Of a DNA stretch of 26,008 bases, positions 1-7,739 are shown one piece after another. This DNA is from a virus: positions 1-26,008 of IMG/VR virus record IMGVR_UViG_3300025276_000194; one strand, written 5' to 3'. Numbering within the stretch: position 1 is the first letter of the stretch; each line of letters begins with the position of its first letter. The translations under genes were made by a program, and so were the position numbers. The notes below the pieces were generated by a model that saw only the letters and a list, made by a program, of their open reading frames with translations, searched no databases and had not been told where the DNA came from.

Positions 1-1
1 G

Positions 2-802
2 TCTAAGGCAGATGCATTGCAGGCCTTTAATAATTACAATGCAACTCAGCAGTCTCGTAGAAACTCGGACAAGAATATGTTGCAATTAAATAGTAATGAG
101 TTAGTTAGAGCTTTTACTATGTTCGGTAGTACATTGTTTTTACAAATGAATAAAGTAATGTCAAGTACTAACAACATAATGAAGTCTTTAAAAGAAGGAG
201 ACTCTACATCAAAAGCAGGTATTAAAAAGAAAGCTGCTGCTGTAAGGGCAAAAGATGTGAGAGGTTTAGCTATAAATTTAGCTGTAGCAAACATCTTATT
301 TGTTGCTGTATCAAACATGTTTAAGCTTGCTGGTGATGATGACGATGAAGAGGAAGTAATGTCAAAACTAAAAGATGCTGCAATGGGTTTAAACTTATTG
401 TATCAGATTCCTTTAATAGGTGGTGCAGCTGAGCTTATGATTACTAAAGCCAGAGGAGAAAGAGGTTTTGGAGATGATGTAATGAACCCTTATAAAAGTA
501 TATTTAGAAAAGTATCTAAGGGTATGTCACAAGAAAGCACTTTTAAAACAGTTCAACCTATTTTTGAAATGATAATTGGAGCACAGATAGATCCAGCTGT
601 TGGTTTGTTTAATTCATTTGGTGCAGATATCGGAGAAGGAGATGGTGTTGATCGTGCTTCTGAGATGGAAAACTTATATAAGATGTTAGGTATTAGTCCT
701 TCTTATCAGCCAGCTAATGATGGTGGTGATGGAGGATCAGATAAAAGAACTACCAGAAGTAGTGCTAACTCAAGTGGTAACCAAAGACAGGTAAGGAAAT
801 GA
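2..802 (+). CDS. C-terminal part of a large phage virion-associated protein (5' end outside the window)
   Basis: The frame is open to the left edge (codons from base 2 read S-K-A-D-A), so this is the 3' end of a longer gene; the in-frame TTG at 17 is not a credible start. About 266 residues are visible. A TQQS motif near the beginning, followed by a helix-rich stretch with phenylalanine and glutamine (AFTMFGSTLFLQM), resembles the C-terminal region of large internal virion or polyvalent phage proteins (LPD38-like); this is a family impression, not a proven match. A hydrophobic segment (LAINLAVANILFVAVSNMF) is followed by an acidic DDDDEEE run and a second hydrophobic segment (LLYQIPLIGGAAELMI), suggesting membrane interaction. 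The C-terminus is Gly/Ser/Asp-rich and disordered. It overlaps the next gene by 4 bases (ATGA), so the two are co-translated. Confidence 0.7.
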   Translation, partial: SKADALQAFNNYNATQQSRRNSDKNMLQLNSNELVRAFTMFGSTLFLQMNKVMSSTNNIMKSLKEGDSTSKAGIKKKAAAVRAKDVRGLAINLAVANILFVAVSNMFKLAGDDDDEEEVMSKLKDAAMGLNLLYQIPLIGGAAELMITKARGERGFGDDVMNPYKSIFRKVSKGMSQESTFKTVQPIFEMIIGAQIDPAVGLFNSFGADIGEGDGVDRASEMENLYKMLGISPSYQPANDGGDGGSDKRTTRSSANSSGNQRQVRK

Positions 803-1032
803 TAGACTTCAATGAAGATGCTTGTATGCGAAACAGTTACAATCTCTTATTGGGGAAGAAAACTTTGGATGATTTAATTGCAGACAAAGAATGTAATCTT
901 ACTCTTATGTTCAATCCTGAAAGGAAGTACGTTAAAATGCAAGACGATGTCTATGATATTTTAATTGAATACTTTATATCCACTGAAGAGTATGAAAAAT
1001 GTGCAGAGCTAACGGAGGCTAAAAATTCTTAG
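799..1032 (+). CDS. small hypothetical phage protein, 77 aa
   Basis: The ATG overlaps the stop of the preceding virion gene (ATGA), which supports both the start and translational coupling. The protein is acidic and mostly helical in appearance, with no signal peptide, membrane segment or known motif. Its 3' end overlaps the end of the opposing leftward gene by 14 bases, so this is a tight tail-to-tail junction without a visible intergenic terminator. It is probably the last gene of the structural transcript entering from the left. Function unknown. Confidence 0.7.
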   Translation: MIDFNEDACMRNSYNLLLGKKTLDDLIADKECNLTLMFNPERKYVKMQDDVYDILIEYFISTEEYEKCAELTEAKNS

Positions 1033-1339
1033 AATAATTTTTACGTTCAGCTTCTAATTTATAATATAAGAAAGCTGAGAATCCGTTTATGTGAGAGTCG
1101 GTTGGGAAAAAATACTTCCAACCTTTTGATTTACCCCTGGCTATATAATAACAAAATGCTACTCCAACTTTACCTGTAGTCTTTACAAAATTAATTACAG
1201 CTGTGTGATCTGATGTTGGTATAACCTCGTCTACCTTAAACGATTCGTTGTTTGTGTTTAAGTCTCTATCTGTTCGAGAAAATCTTTCTGCAATTACAAG
1301 TGAGAACTTTTCTAATTCTTTAGCTATCTGTCTGTTCAT
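1019..1339 (-). CDS. hypothetical protein, 106 aa, last gene of the leftward block
   Basis: The start lies inside the 3' end of the upstream HNH gene (20-base overlap), usual for this compact operon. The protein has a basic N-terminal helix and a centre with beta-like alternation (VINFVKTTGKVGVAFCYYIARG) of the sort seen in small alpha/beta phage proteins. No catalytic motif is recognisable. It ends the leftward block and meets a rightward gene tail to tail. Function unknown; it is called real because of length, position and coding-like composition. Confidence 0.65.
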   Translation of the reverse strand: MNRQIAKELEKFSLVIAERFSRTDRDLNTNNESFKVDEVIPTSDHTAVINFVKTTGKVGVAFCYYIARGKSKGWKYFFPTDSHINGFSAFLYYKLEAERKNYSKNF

Positions 1340-1796
1340 CGTGATCTGATAATTTTTGCTGAAGCTTTTGAATGGTAGTTTTTATTTCCAGAGTTTGTTT
1401 CACTACAGATTTAAGTAAAAGGATTGCATCCAATAACATTTTTTTAGTTTCAGCTTTCATTCGTCTTTCGTAAGTTATTAATCTATGACAGTTAGCACAT
1501 CTAACGTCACATTTTTCTACCTCTTTTTTTATAGAAGCTAAGCTATAAGCTCCCTTAACCATATCCGATACACACTTGAACTTATCCCCTCTCACATGGT
1601 CACATTCTAATAAGACTATATTTTTTTCTCCACAATCAATACAAGGATTTTCCCTTTTGTGTTGTTTAATATACTCTCTATTCTTATCTCTTTGTGTTGT
1701 GTTTCTACTTTTGCTTCTGGCTTTTATCTTTTTCTTATTGGCCTCGTAGTGTTTTTTAGAGTTTAATGCCTGATCCTTTTTATCTTTGTAAGCCAT
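1320..1796 (-). CDS. HNH endonuclease with zinc-binding cysteines
   Basis: The 158-residue protein has a very basic N-terminal 50 residues and then an HNH core: C52-x2-C55, the D66-H67 pair in LLECDHVRG, C96/C100-x2-C103 and H104 in CANCHRLIT. Two CxxC-type knuckles around a DH pair are typical of phage HNH nucleases, where the histidine activates water and a metal-bound histidine holds the scissile phosphate. The C-terminal 40 residues look coiled-coil. It could be a homing-type free-standing nuclease or a genuine phage nuclease used in degradation or packaging. It sits far from the structural genes at the end of the replication block, and no interrupted gene is visible beside it, so the homing role is unproven. 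Confidence 0.85.
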   Translation of the reverse strand: MAYKDKKDQALNSKKHYEANKKKIKARSKSRNTTQRDKNREYIKQHKRENPCIDCGEKNIVLLECDHVRGDKFKCVSDMVKGAYSLASIKKEVEKCDVRCANCHRLITYERRMKAETKKMLLDAILLLKSVVKQTLEIKTTIQKLQQKLSDHDEQTDS

Positions 1797-1802
1797 TCCA
1801 TT

Positions 1803-1997
1803 CTACACTTCTTCAGACATAGATTGGATTAGATCAGCTAACTCTTTAATTAAATTCTTAGCTCTCGCTTTAGCTTCCTCATGTTCCCTGTCCATTAAGT
1901 CCTCATACAAGTCATTTCCGAAGTCATGTATTCTGTCACATATATAATTAATATGTGTTATTGCTTGACTGTCTTCTTTTGATATTCTTGTAGGCAT
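1803..1997 (-). CDS. small acidic hypothetical protein, 64 aa
   Basis: A short acidic, helical protein between the DnaA-like/conserved gene pair and the HNH gene, six bases from the latter and three from the upstream gene. The spacing and strand place it in the same operon. There is no membrane segment or recognisable domain; the last 25 residues (ARAKNLIKELADLIQSM) look like an amphipathic helix. Function unknown. Confidence 0.6.
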   Translation of the reverse strand: MPTRISKEDSQAITHINYICDRIHDFGNDLYEDLMDREHEEAKARAKNLIKELADLIQSMSEEV

Positions 1998-2000
1998 TTA

Positions 2001-2231
2001 TTAATCCATGGCTTTCAATAAACATTCTCCGATGGATGGGTTCACATCTTTAATTGCTTTGTAAATTCGTTTTGAAATTTGTTTTGTTGTTGTTCGTTCT
2101 TTGGGGGATGACTCCGATCCTAAGTTTGTGTACATTTCACAATCTATTTGGAGTAATTTGTCGACTTTCTTCTTGGCTGACCAGGATGTAAATGATAAAA
2201 TTTTATCTATGTCATTGGATTTATAATCCAT
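2001..2231 (-). CDS. conserved-type small phage protein, 76 aa, function unknown
   Basis: The sequence pattern (I..ILSF..WS.KKK.D.LL.ID..MY.NLG.ES, then a serine-lysine helix) is one I recognise in general form from small proteins of marine and aquatic phages, but no function is known. It overlaps the 3' end of the DnaA domain IV-like gene by 11 bases and is three bases from the next gene, so it is in the operon. There are no cysteines suited to metal binding apart from two isolated ones, and no membrane segment. Confidence 0.65.
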   Translation of the reverse strand: MDYKSNDIDKILSFTSWSAKKKVDKLLQIDCEMYTNLGSESSPKERTTTKQISKRIYKAIKDVNPSIGECLLKAMD

Positions 2232-2748
2232 TTATAAGAGAGTTTATTCTTTGTTCGACTTTTTGTAATTTGTGTTCTGGAAGTCTACGATCAATTAGCT
2301 CTATAATGGAATTGTATCGTTTCCATTTATCCTTGTGAGTTTTTTGTAAATCAGTTAACTGTTCTTGAACATTTATTACAGACAAATTTAACATTTTATT
2401 TTGATTACGCAAATCTTGAAGCTCTTTTTTTAGCTCGCCTTCCGACATTGGGAAAGGCTCAAAACTTTCGTCAGTCCATATGGCCAGGATCTCCTGGTAA
2501 CTTTTATTCATATCCCTATCTGACTTTATCATCCAGGGGAATTCTTTTATTGCATGCAACACAGTTGCGTGATTCTTTTGAAAGGCATTACCAATAGAGG
2601 TATAAGACATGTGACATTGTTGTCTTAGAATCATATAACATATAGCTCTTCCTTTTACCAGCCGATCTGTTTTAATTCTACTTGTTATGTCTGTATTGAG
2701 ATATACATTAATAATCTCAATTAGTGTTTGGATTTTAGTTTCCTTCAT
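2221..2748 (-). CDS. DnaA domain IV-like DNA-binding protein with C-terminal coiled coil
   Basis: Residues about 25-75 match the DnaA C-terminal (domain IV) helix-turn-helix pattern: GRAICYMILRQ, then YTSIGNAF, then HATVLHAI at 60-67, equivalent to the (D/N)HSTV signature that contacts DnaA boxes. No AAA+ ATPase domain precedes it: the protein has only about 25 residues ahead of the domain. Residues about 103-145 form a probable coiled coil (heptads with L/I/V). It therefore looks like a stand-alone origin- or operator-binding adaptor rather than a full initiator. In the same operon 6.7 kb upstream lies a second DnaA-IV-like gene. Start chosen at ATG 2748, overlapping the 3' end of the upstream gene by 14 bases. 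Confidence 0.8.
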   Translation of the reverse strand: MKETKIQTLIEIINVYLNTDITSRIKTDRLVKGRAICYMILRQQCHMSYTSIGNAFQKNHATVLHAIKEFPWMIKSDRDMNKSYQEILAIWTDESFEPFPMSEGELKKELQDLRNQNKMLNLSVINVQEQLTDLQKTHKDKWKRYNSIIELIDRRLPEHKLQKVEQRINSLINGL

Positions 2749-3067
2749 TTAATTTAATTTTACAATTTAAGTTCATTAGGTCAAGGTATTCATTCATTGA
2801 TATAAGTTGCAAGTCTGAGAGCACAATAAATTCTGATTCATCTCTAATCATTTCTAAAGCAAACGTAATTGGTTCATTGTCATCATCCATGACTATTCCT
2901 CCCAACACTGTAGAAATTAATACACTCTCTTTTACATCAGGGAAATTTTGCTCTATAAATTTTGCAATTTTAATTCCTGTTCTTATGTCCATACCTGAGA
3001 TCGTTTCGATAAACTCCTCAGCTACATCATAATCAGCCTCCCTTATATACTTCTGTTCTGCACCCAT
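2735..3067 (-). CDS. acidic hypothetical protein, 110 aa
   Basis: An acidic protein with a helical N-terminal half (EFIETISGMDIRTGIKIAKF) and a beta-like second half containing DDDNEP. No family recognised. The start at 3067 lies 35 bases inside the VRR-NUC gene; later in-frame ATG codons would remove conserved-looking sequence, so the long overlap is kept. It sits between a nuclease and the DnaA-like gene, consistent with a replication accessory role, but this is only context. Confidence 0.6.
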   Translation of the reverse strand: MGAEQKYIREADYDVAEEFIETISGMDIRTGIKIAKFIEQNFPDVKESVLISTVLGGIVMDDDNEPITFALEMIRDESEFIVLSDLQLISMNEYLDLMNLNCKIKLNEGN

Positions 3068-3281
3068 GTTTTTCTAATTCTTTTAATCTATACTCTTGTA
3101 GTTTTGATAGTTTACCAGTTGGTCTTTTCACTTCCGAGAAAAGGACATCGCATCCTGGTGGTATTGCAATCAAGTCAGGGATACCATTCTTATTAGTCTT
3201 AATAAGCTTAAGAACGTAGTACCCTTCTGACTCCAATTGCTTTATTCTTTTACTTTGTATTTGTTGTTCTGTCATTTCCAT
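3033..3281 (-). CDS. VRR-NUC domain nuclease
   Basis: The 82-residue protein is the size of stand-alone phage VRR-NUC nucleases. The PD-(D/E)xK core is visible: G33-I-P-D36 (GIPDLIAI), E50-V-K52 (FSEVKRPTG), and a following L-S-K-L-Q-E helix whose Q62 is the usual conserved glutamine of this family. Members act as structure-specific or nicking nucleases on branched DNA, and phages carry them beside helicases. Here it is three genes downstream of the SNF2-like helicase and primase. It overlaps the upstream membrane-protein gene by 32 bases. A start two codons later (MTEQ) is equally possible. Confidence 0.88.
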   Translation of the reverse strand: MEMTEQQIQSKRIKQLESEGYYVLKLIKTNKNGIPDLIAIPPGCDVLFSEVKRPTGKLSKLQEYRLKELEKHGCRTEVYKGG

Positions 3282-3456
3282 TATTTCTATAGTCCTCTAA
3301 AAAACCTAATAAAACTATTATGTTCATAGATAGAGACGATACAACTTCTACTACATCGTGAAAGTCATGAATAGATAAGTGTATGTGGCCCACTACCCAA
3401 AAAGGAATAGCTAAGTTTTGGCTGATCCATACTACTAAAAACCTAATGAACCCCAT
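3250..3456 (-). CDS. small putative membrane protein, 68 aa
   Basis: Two hydrophobic segments are visible, about residues 4-24 (FLVVWISQNLAIPFWVVGHI) and 37-53 (VEVVSSLSMNIIVLLGFL), separated by a histidine-rich loop. The C-terminus is polar (RNNGNDRTTN). No family recognised. It starts nine bases after the helicase stop and overlaps the nuclease gene by 32 bases. The hydrophobic composition and fit to the operon argue for a real gene, but without homologues this remains moderate. Confidence 0.5.
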   Translation of the reverse strand: MGFIRFLVVWISQNLAIPFWVVGHIHLSIHDFHDVVEVVSSLSMNIIVLLGFLEDYRNNGNDRTTNTK

Positions 3457-3465
3457 AATACAAAT

Positions 3466-4689
3466 TTACAAAGATCTTTTAAAATGACTTAAGGTAAAAT
3501 CTTTCTTCTTAATTACTGCCTTATAAATATCCTTTTCAATTCCTCCTTTACTGAAGATCCAATACACATCAGATTCTAATCTTTCTTTGGTTGTCATCCT
3601 ATCTCTTGACTGCCAGTAACTTGTAGCACTGAAGTCTATATTGTAGTACACCAGGGCATCAGCATTTCTTAAACTTATTCCTTCACGACCTGAAACAATC
3701 TGTAATGCTATGGTTTTATTTGTGCTGTCAAAAGTAGGAAGGTCTACACATAATTCACTTCCGTAAATTTCTTTCAAAGCACTTAGCTCCTGTTTAAATT
3801 TATAAAATATTCCAATCTTTTTTCCCTTAAATCTTTCTTTTATATATTCTGCCTTGCTATAATCTAACACCATAGAGTTACCACTTTCAAACTTTATAGT
3901 TCCACTACACATCTGATGTACTTTAGTCATAAGTTTAACAGCTGTATCTGCGAGGATAACTTCGTTCTGGCCCTCTACTACTAAATCTTTTTTTAGCTTG
4001 CTTATAAGGGCTAAGGTTTCTTCTTTTAGTTCTACCTCTAAAACATGTTCTGTTGTTTCTACAACAAACCCTGCCTGCTTTTGACTAAAGTTAATTGTGT
4101 AAGGTCGTAATTTTTCTATAATAGTTTTAGTTCCCTTTGAGTAATCGTTGATGTACATGCCTCCTATCTTTTTCTTTACGATTGTAACATACTCCTTAGC
4201 AAACTGATAAAAGTTTTTGTACATAGAAAAAGGATTGCCTGGTATAAAATATACTTGATGATACATCTGTGAGTATGACTCAGGAGTTGGTGTACCACTT
4301 AATAATATTACATAAGGCAAGGATCTTGCGATGATGTTGTTTACTTTTTTAGTTCTTCCACTTGGTTTAGGAAATGCTCCCATGCCATGAGCTTCATCAC
4401 ATATAACTACATCCCATCCTGTTTGCTTTACCTTGTGTAGAGACTCATAGTTTATAACCTCTAACTCAAACTCAGGTAGAAGTAATTCAAAATCGTTTAC
4501 AATACTGGAGATCGCTTTCTTCTTTGTAATAAACAAAACTTTTTTAGCTCCAATCATATCACAAATCCCTAAGCTGGTTAAAGTTTTGCCTGTTCTAACT
4601 TCCATAGCTAAATACAGAAACTTAAACTTTTTTATTACTCCTACTCCTTGTGATATGATTTCTTTCTGGTATTCTCTGAACTCAATCAT
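3466..4689 (-). CDS. SNF2-like superfamily 2 DNA helicase
   Basis: I start this at ATG 4689 (MIEFREYQ), which overlaps the primase stop as ATGA, rather than at the in-frame ATG 4743 that would extend 57 bases into the primase gene. The protein is then 407 aa. Motifs in order: Q-motif-like REYQ (5-8), Walker A variant VRTGKT (31-36), motif Ia-like VLFITKKKA, Walker B DEAH (98-101), motif III SGTPTPES (about 131-138), motif V-like SGREGISL and motif VI QSRDRMTT (about 365), which keeps the two arginines although the usual GR is altered. Phage SNF2-type helicases remodel or unwind DNA at replication forks. It is translationally coupled to the primase-helicase, supporting a shared replisome role. 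Confidence 0.9.
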   Translation of the reverse strand: MIEFREYQKEIISQGVGVIKKFKFLYLAMEVRTGKTLTSLGICDMIGAKKVLFITKKKAISSIVNDFELLLPEFELEVINYESLHKVKQTGWDVVICDEAHGMGAFPKPSGRTKKVNNIIARSLPYVILLSGTPTPESYSQMYHQVYFIPGNPFSMYKNFYQFAKEYVTIVKKKIGGMYINDYSKGTKTIIEKLRPYTINFSQKQAGFVVETTEHVLEVELKEETLALISKLKKDLVVEGQNEVILADTAVKLMTKVHQMCSGTIKFESGNSMVLDYSKAEYIKERFKGKKIGIFYKFKQELSALKEIYGSELCVDLPTFDSTNKTIALQIVSGREGISLRNADALVYYNIDFSATSYWQSRDRMTTKERLESDVYWIFSKGGIEKDIYKAVIKKKDFTLSHFKRSL

Positions 4690-7097
4690 ATACCTAACGA
4701 TTCCTGTTTGATATAGTGAGACTTTCGTACAAACTCTATCCATCTTCCTATACCATCTCTACCTTCTAATGCTTTACACTCATGTTTAAATTCTGCATAA
4801 GACATTAGCCATTTACCAAATTCATTTCTGTTTACTGAGTCTCTACTCTTTGGAGCATAGTCTGGGTATTCATCAACAAAGTCTAAGAATAAATCATTCT
4901 TATATATTCTATGGTCAGTTACAAGCTTTGGATGTGGTTTGCCATCTATAACTCCACACCATTCTATAAATGAATAAGAAGTATTCGCTGCGAAGGTTCG
5001 AGTCTTTTGATTTATAAAATCACTTTTCAGTAGCCCTTTGTCTAAATATAATTGGAGGTTTGTAATCATGTAGTTATCAAACTGACACCAGTCATTGTCA
5101 TCCCACTCTCCAAACATTAGTTTACCAAACTCTACCAGTGGTGTAAACTCTTTGGTATAGAATTGATTTAATTCTAACTCCCATTTTCTTCGAGCAAATG
5201 AATTTCCTTTTCCTTTTATTGCATAGTTTGTAGTGATGGCAACCTTTGGAGATTTACTAAATGGAATCTTAATCGCATCCTTGTTTTTCTTCTCTAAGGT
5301 TAAACCTTCAGTGACAACACTAAAAAGTCTTTCAAAATTAAAGTTCTTTTTTACATCATCAAAACAAAGTATCTGAGTATCTGCTGATACTAATTGATAA
5401 GCAAATGATTTCTCAAAGTTAAAAGACTTACCATCTATAACTACCATCTTCTTCATGTGAGAGATAGCAGTCATGTATAGTCCTTTACCTGTTCCACCTT
5501 CTGGATTGTCTGATATTATTTCATCATTCAATATTGTAGCTGGGCAATAAGATAAATTTTTCCAGCCATGCAATAGAAATCCTATAGTAGATTCCATTGA
5601 CTTAGTTCTGTGAGGATCGCTACCAGCAATATTATTTACAAATGTTTTAAAGTCACAGCTTGTGATGTCGCAAAGGTCAAACACTCTATTTATAACATGG
5701 TCTTTCCAGACGTATCCACCTAAGTCTAAATAATCTATTGGAGTTACTGCATCCTTAGTAATTTTTACTGCACAATTTGTGTAATATAAGTAAGCAGTAT
5801 CTTTTGTGTCAGCAATAAAGTAAACACTGATAGAAGATAGTAGAGTTAAGAACTCTTCTCTAAAATATCTTGTACACTCTGCAAAGTAATTATATATACT
5901 GGTGTCATCTACTTCCAATAAGTATTCTAAAACGAAATCTTTAATCTCTTTCTCGTTTGCGTGTTCAATTAAGTTGTTGGTTACTTTAACGAATACATAA
6001 CTTTTACTTCCTTCAGGGCTGAACTTGTAGAATCCATTATCTTCTAAGAAGTTTTTGAAAGACATGTGTATTATTTTAACCACACCCTTTTCACTTTTGT
6101 TCCAGAATTTCTGTTCATCTAATTCTTCCTCAAATCTCCTTAGGACATTATCAATTACTACATCATCTATAGAGGTCTCATCTTCCAGTGTGTTTTTGAT
6201 TTCACTATTAGACAATCCCCTTCTCATCTTTGCTTTTACTGAGTTAACTCTTTCTTCATCTTCGTAATACTTAGTTCCAAAGTTTTGTTTCTGGGCATAA
6301 GCAGACTTGATTGTTCTTTTTAGTTCTCCAGAAGTAAAGTCTTTTGATGTGAAAGGACTCATTACATATTCAGCTAAAGTTTGAGTAACTCCAAAGTCAT
6401 TAAACGCTGAAGCTAATATGTATATATTATTATTTCTTTCTCCATCTTTGAATCCGTACTTTCTTTCCCACCACTTCATTAAGATTTCTACAATCTTATT
6501 CTCATCAGTGATAGGAATAGTCTGTACATCTTTATGTTTTATTACTTCTTGGTATTGTTGTTCTGTTATTTGATTGAATACACTTGACTGCTCATTAATA
6601 AAAATTAATGGATCATATGATTCATAACAAACTCTCGATACATTTCTACATGCCTTATCAAAGTATTCGCTGTCGTAATGTACCTGTAGTGAATTAAAGA
6701 ATTTTATATGTGTTTCATCTTCAGCTGGTATCTTAACCAATACTTTCAATCCCAATCCACTGGGAGATATGAATACTGAATATGTGTATCTGTCTTTAGT
6801 TAGTCTTTCTTTTTCCTCTAACATTTGTTTTTCTGAAGGAAAATTGTCGAAGTCTAAACATATCAACCCACTATGTAAAGTGATTGAAGAGTCATTTCTT
6901 TTAGTAAATTTACCACTAAAACAAATTGCTGGTAGTGATTGCTTTAATTGATTTCTTATTTCTTTATCTGATTCTGATCGTATTGATCTTACTATGTCTT
7001 GTGATGCTCCCTGTTTTATTCTTTCTATTATTATACTTACATCTCTATAAAAAGGTTGAGCAGTATCTTTGATGTCCTTAAATATTGTTATTTCCAT
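4686..7097 (-). CDS. primase-helicase fusion: BT4734/VirE-type primase, PriCT-like and SF3/D5-like helicase domains
   Basis: This 803-residue protein is the replication hub of the window. Residues about 45-175 contain the BT4734-like/VirE N-terminal primase-type fold markers (GLICLDFDN, then FISPSGLGLKVLVKIP). Residues about 195-275 resemble a primase C-terminal helical (PriCT_2) domain (WWERKYGF.DGERNN..YILASAFNDFG). The C-terminal half holds a P-loop ATPase: Walker A EGGTGKGL (about 533-540), Walker B ILCFDDV (about 575-581), sensor-type ITTNYAIKG and an arginine pair in FARRKWELEL. This architecture is common in Bacteroidota phages and mobile elements. The gene follows a 212-bp spacer that carries an upstream terminator and a weak promoter, so it probably begins a transcription unit. 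The start at ATG 7097 has an A-rich leader. Confidence 0.92.
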   Translation of the reverse strand: MEITIFKDIKDTAQPFYRDVSIIIERIKQGASQDIVRSIRSESDKEIRNQLKQSLPAICFSGKFTKRNDSSITLHSGLICLDFDNFPSEKQMLEEKERLTKDRYTYSVFISPSGLGLKVLVKIPAEDETHIKFFNSLQVHYDSEYFDKACRNVSRVCYESYDPLIFINEQSSVFNQITEQQYQEVIKHKDVQTIPITDENKIVEILMKWWERKYGFKDGERNNNIYILASAFNDFGVTQTLAEYVMSPFTSKDFTSGELKRTIKSAYAQKQNFGTKYYEDEERVNSVKAKMRRGLSNSEIKNTLEDETSIDDVVIDNVLRRFEEELDEQKFWNKSEKGVVKIIHMSFKNFLEDNGFYKFSPEGSKSYVFVKVTNNLIEHANEKEIKDFVLEYLLEVDDTSIYNYFAECTRYFREEFLTLLSSISVYFIADTKDTAYLYYTNCAVKITKDAVTPIDYLDLGGYVWKDHVINRVFDLCDITSCDFKTFVNNIAGSDPHRTKSMESTIGFLLHGWKNLSYCPATILNDEIISDNPEGGTGKGLYMTAISHMKKMVVIDGKSFNFEKSFAYQLVSADTQILCFDDVKKNFNFERLFSVVTEGLTLEKKNKDAIKIPFSKSPKVAITTNYAIKGKGNSFARRKWELELNQFYTKEFTPLVEFGKLMFGEWDDNDWCQFDNYMITNLQLYLDKGLLKSDFINQKTRTFAANTSYSFIEWCGVIDGKPHPKLVTDHRIYKNDLFLDFVDEYPDYAPKSRDSVNRNEFGKWLMSYAEFKHECKALEGRDGIGRWIEFVRKSHYIKQESLGI

Positions 7098-7189
7098 TTT
7101 GGTATGTTGATTGAATTTGATTGTTTACTTGATTAACTACTTCTTTTTATGTTAGAATGTTGAATAAAATTAAAAAATAGAAAAGAGTA

Positions 7190-7197
7190 TAAAGATA
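7190..7197 (-). promoter_or_regulatory. weak -7-like promoter box for the primase unit
   Basis: On the minus strand this reads TATCTTTA, one base off the Bacteroidota TAnnTTTG -7 element, about 93 bases before the primase ATG and downstream of the 7251-7286 terminator. No convincing TTTG -33 element lies 19-21 bases upstream, so the call is weak. The surrounding 7098-7250 spacer is very AT-rich with an alternating AT run (7195-7206). Confidence 0.35.
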
Positions 7198-7250
7198 TAT
7201 ATATAGTATACTACTAACCTACTAAAATGTAAAAACTTTAACACTTCGAC

Positions 7251-7286
7251 ATAAAAAAAAGAAAAAGAAAGGGGGAATTACCCCCC
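7251..7286 (-). terminator. rho-independent terminator after the SSB-like gene
   Basis: On the minus strand a GGGGG(G) stem (7281-7286) pairs with CCCCC (7271-7275) across the loop TAATT and is followed by a T-rich tract (7251-7270). It sits 23 bases after the SSB-like gene stop and separates the recombination unit from the primase unit. Confidence 0.85.
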
Positions 7287-7308
7287 TAACTTATTCAGTT
7301 TGGTCTAA

Positions 7309-7569
7309 CTAAAATGGTAAATCCTCATTAGGCTGAGGAGCTTCTTCCTTTTTAGCTTCAGGTTTAAAGGTGTCAATAGCAACATAATGTGTTTTACCAT
7401 ATTCATCTGCCCCACCTTTCTTAGAAGATACATTAAGTTTAATGTACTTCTTTCCGTTGTACTCGAACATGTGTTCTTGAGGTAAGTCTGTTAGACATAC
7501 ACTGCAAGAGATCATGTTACCATCGAACTTGGAAACTCCGTTTCCAACATAGATTTTTTCTTCTGCCAT
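7309..7569 (-). CDS. putative single-stranded DNA-binding protein with SSB-type acidic tip
   Basis: An 86-residue protein ending in P-N-E-D-L-P-F, very close to the acidic DD(D/I)PF tail through which bacterial SSBs recruit partner proteins. The body has beta-strand-like spacing (KIYVGNG, MISCSVCLTDL, KKYIKLNVSSK, GKTHYVAID), consistent with a small OB-type fold, and it lies directly downstream of the exonuclease and annealing-protein genes, the place where phage SSBs usually sit. The single-stranded-DNA role is inferred from tail plus neighbours; the OB fold itself is not proven by a motif. A strong terminator follows. Confidence 0.7.
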   Translation of the reverse strand: MAEEKIYVGNGVSKFDGNMISCSVCLTDLPQEHMFEYNGKKYIKLNVSSKKGGADEYGKTHYVAIDTFKPEAKKEEAPQPNEDLPF

Positions 7570-7571
7570 AA

Positions 7572-7739
7572 TTAAATTGTTTTGTAGATTAATTTTTCCA
7601 ACTGATTCATTGTAGCTTCCATGAGATTGTCTCTTTCAGCCTGAGTGTTGAGGTCGGTTGGAATTTGCAACCACACCACTCGTTTGTTTTTATTAAAGGG
7701 TTTCTTTAATAATATAGTTTTGAATATCTTCTTCAGCAT
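7572..7739 (-). CDS. small basic hypothetical protein, 55 aa (start uncertain)
   Basis: The frame is open from ATG 7769, but that start would overlap the exonuclease gene by 77 bases; ATG 7739 (overlap 47) is preferred and GTG 7679 would avoid overlap but leave only 35 residues. The N-terminal part is Lys/Ile/Leu-rich (LKKIFKTILLKKPFNKNKR), and the C-terminal part (TQAERDNLMEATMNQLEKL) is an amphipathic helix. No family recognised. It lies two bases from the SSB-like gene, which is why a real gene is favoured. Confidence 0.45.
   Translation of the reverse strand: MLKKIFKTILLKKPFNKNKRVVWLQIPTDLNTQAERDNLMEATMNQLEKLIYKTI

Noticed and set aside
46-318. Antisense frame opposite the first virion gene
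   Set aside because: Shadow of the rightward gene, with no leader or neighbours on that strand.
4690-4743. Longer start of the SNF2-like helicase
   Set aside because: The extra 18 residues run through the primase C-terminal codons, while ATG 4689 gives the usual ATGA coupling.
6055-6267. Rightward frame inside the primase-helicase gene
   Set aside because: Serine-rich shadow of a well-supported leftward gene.
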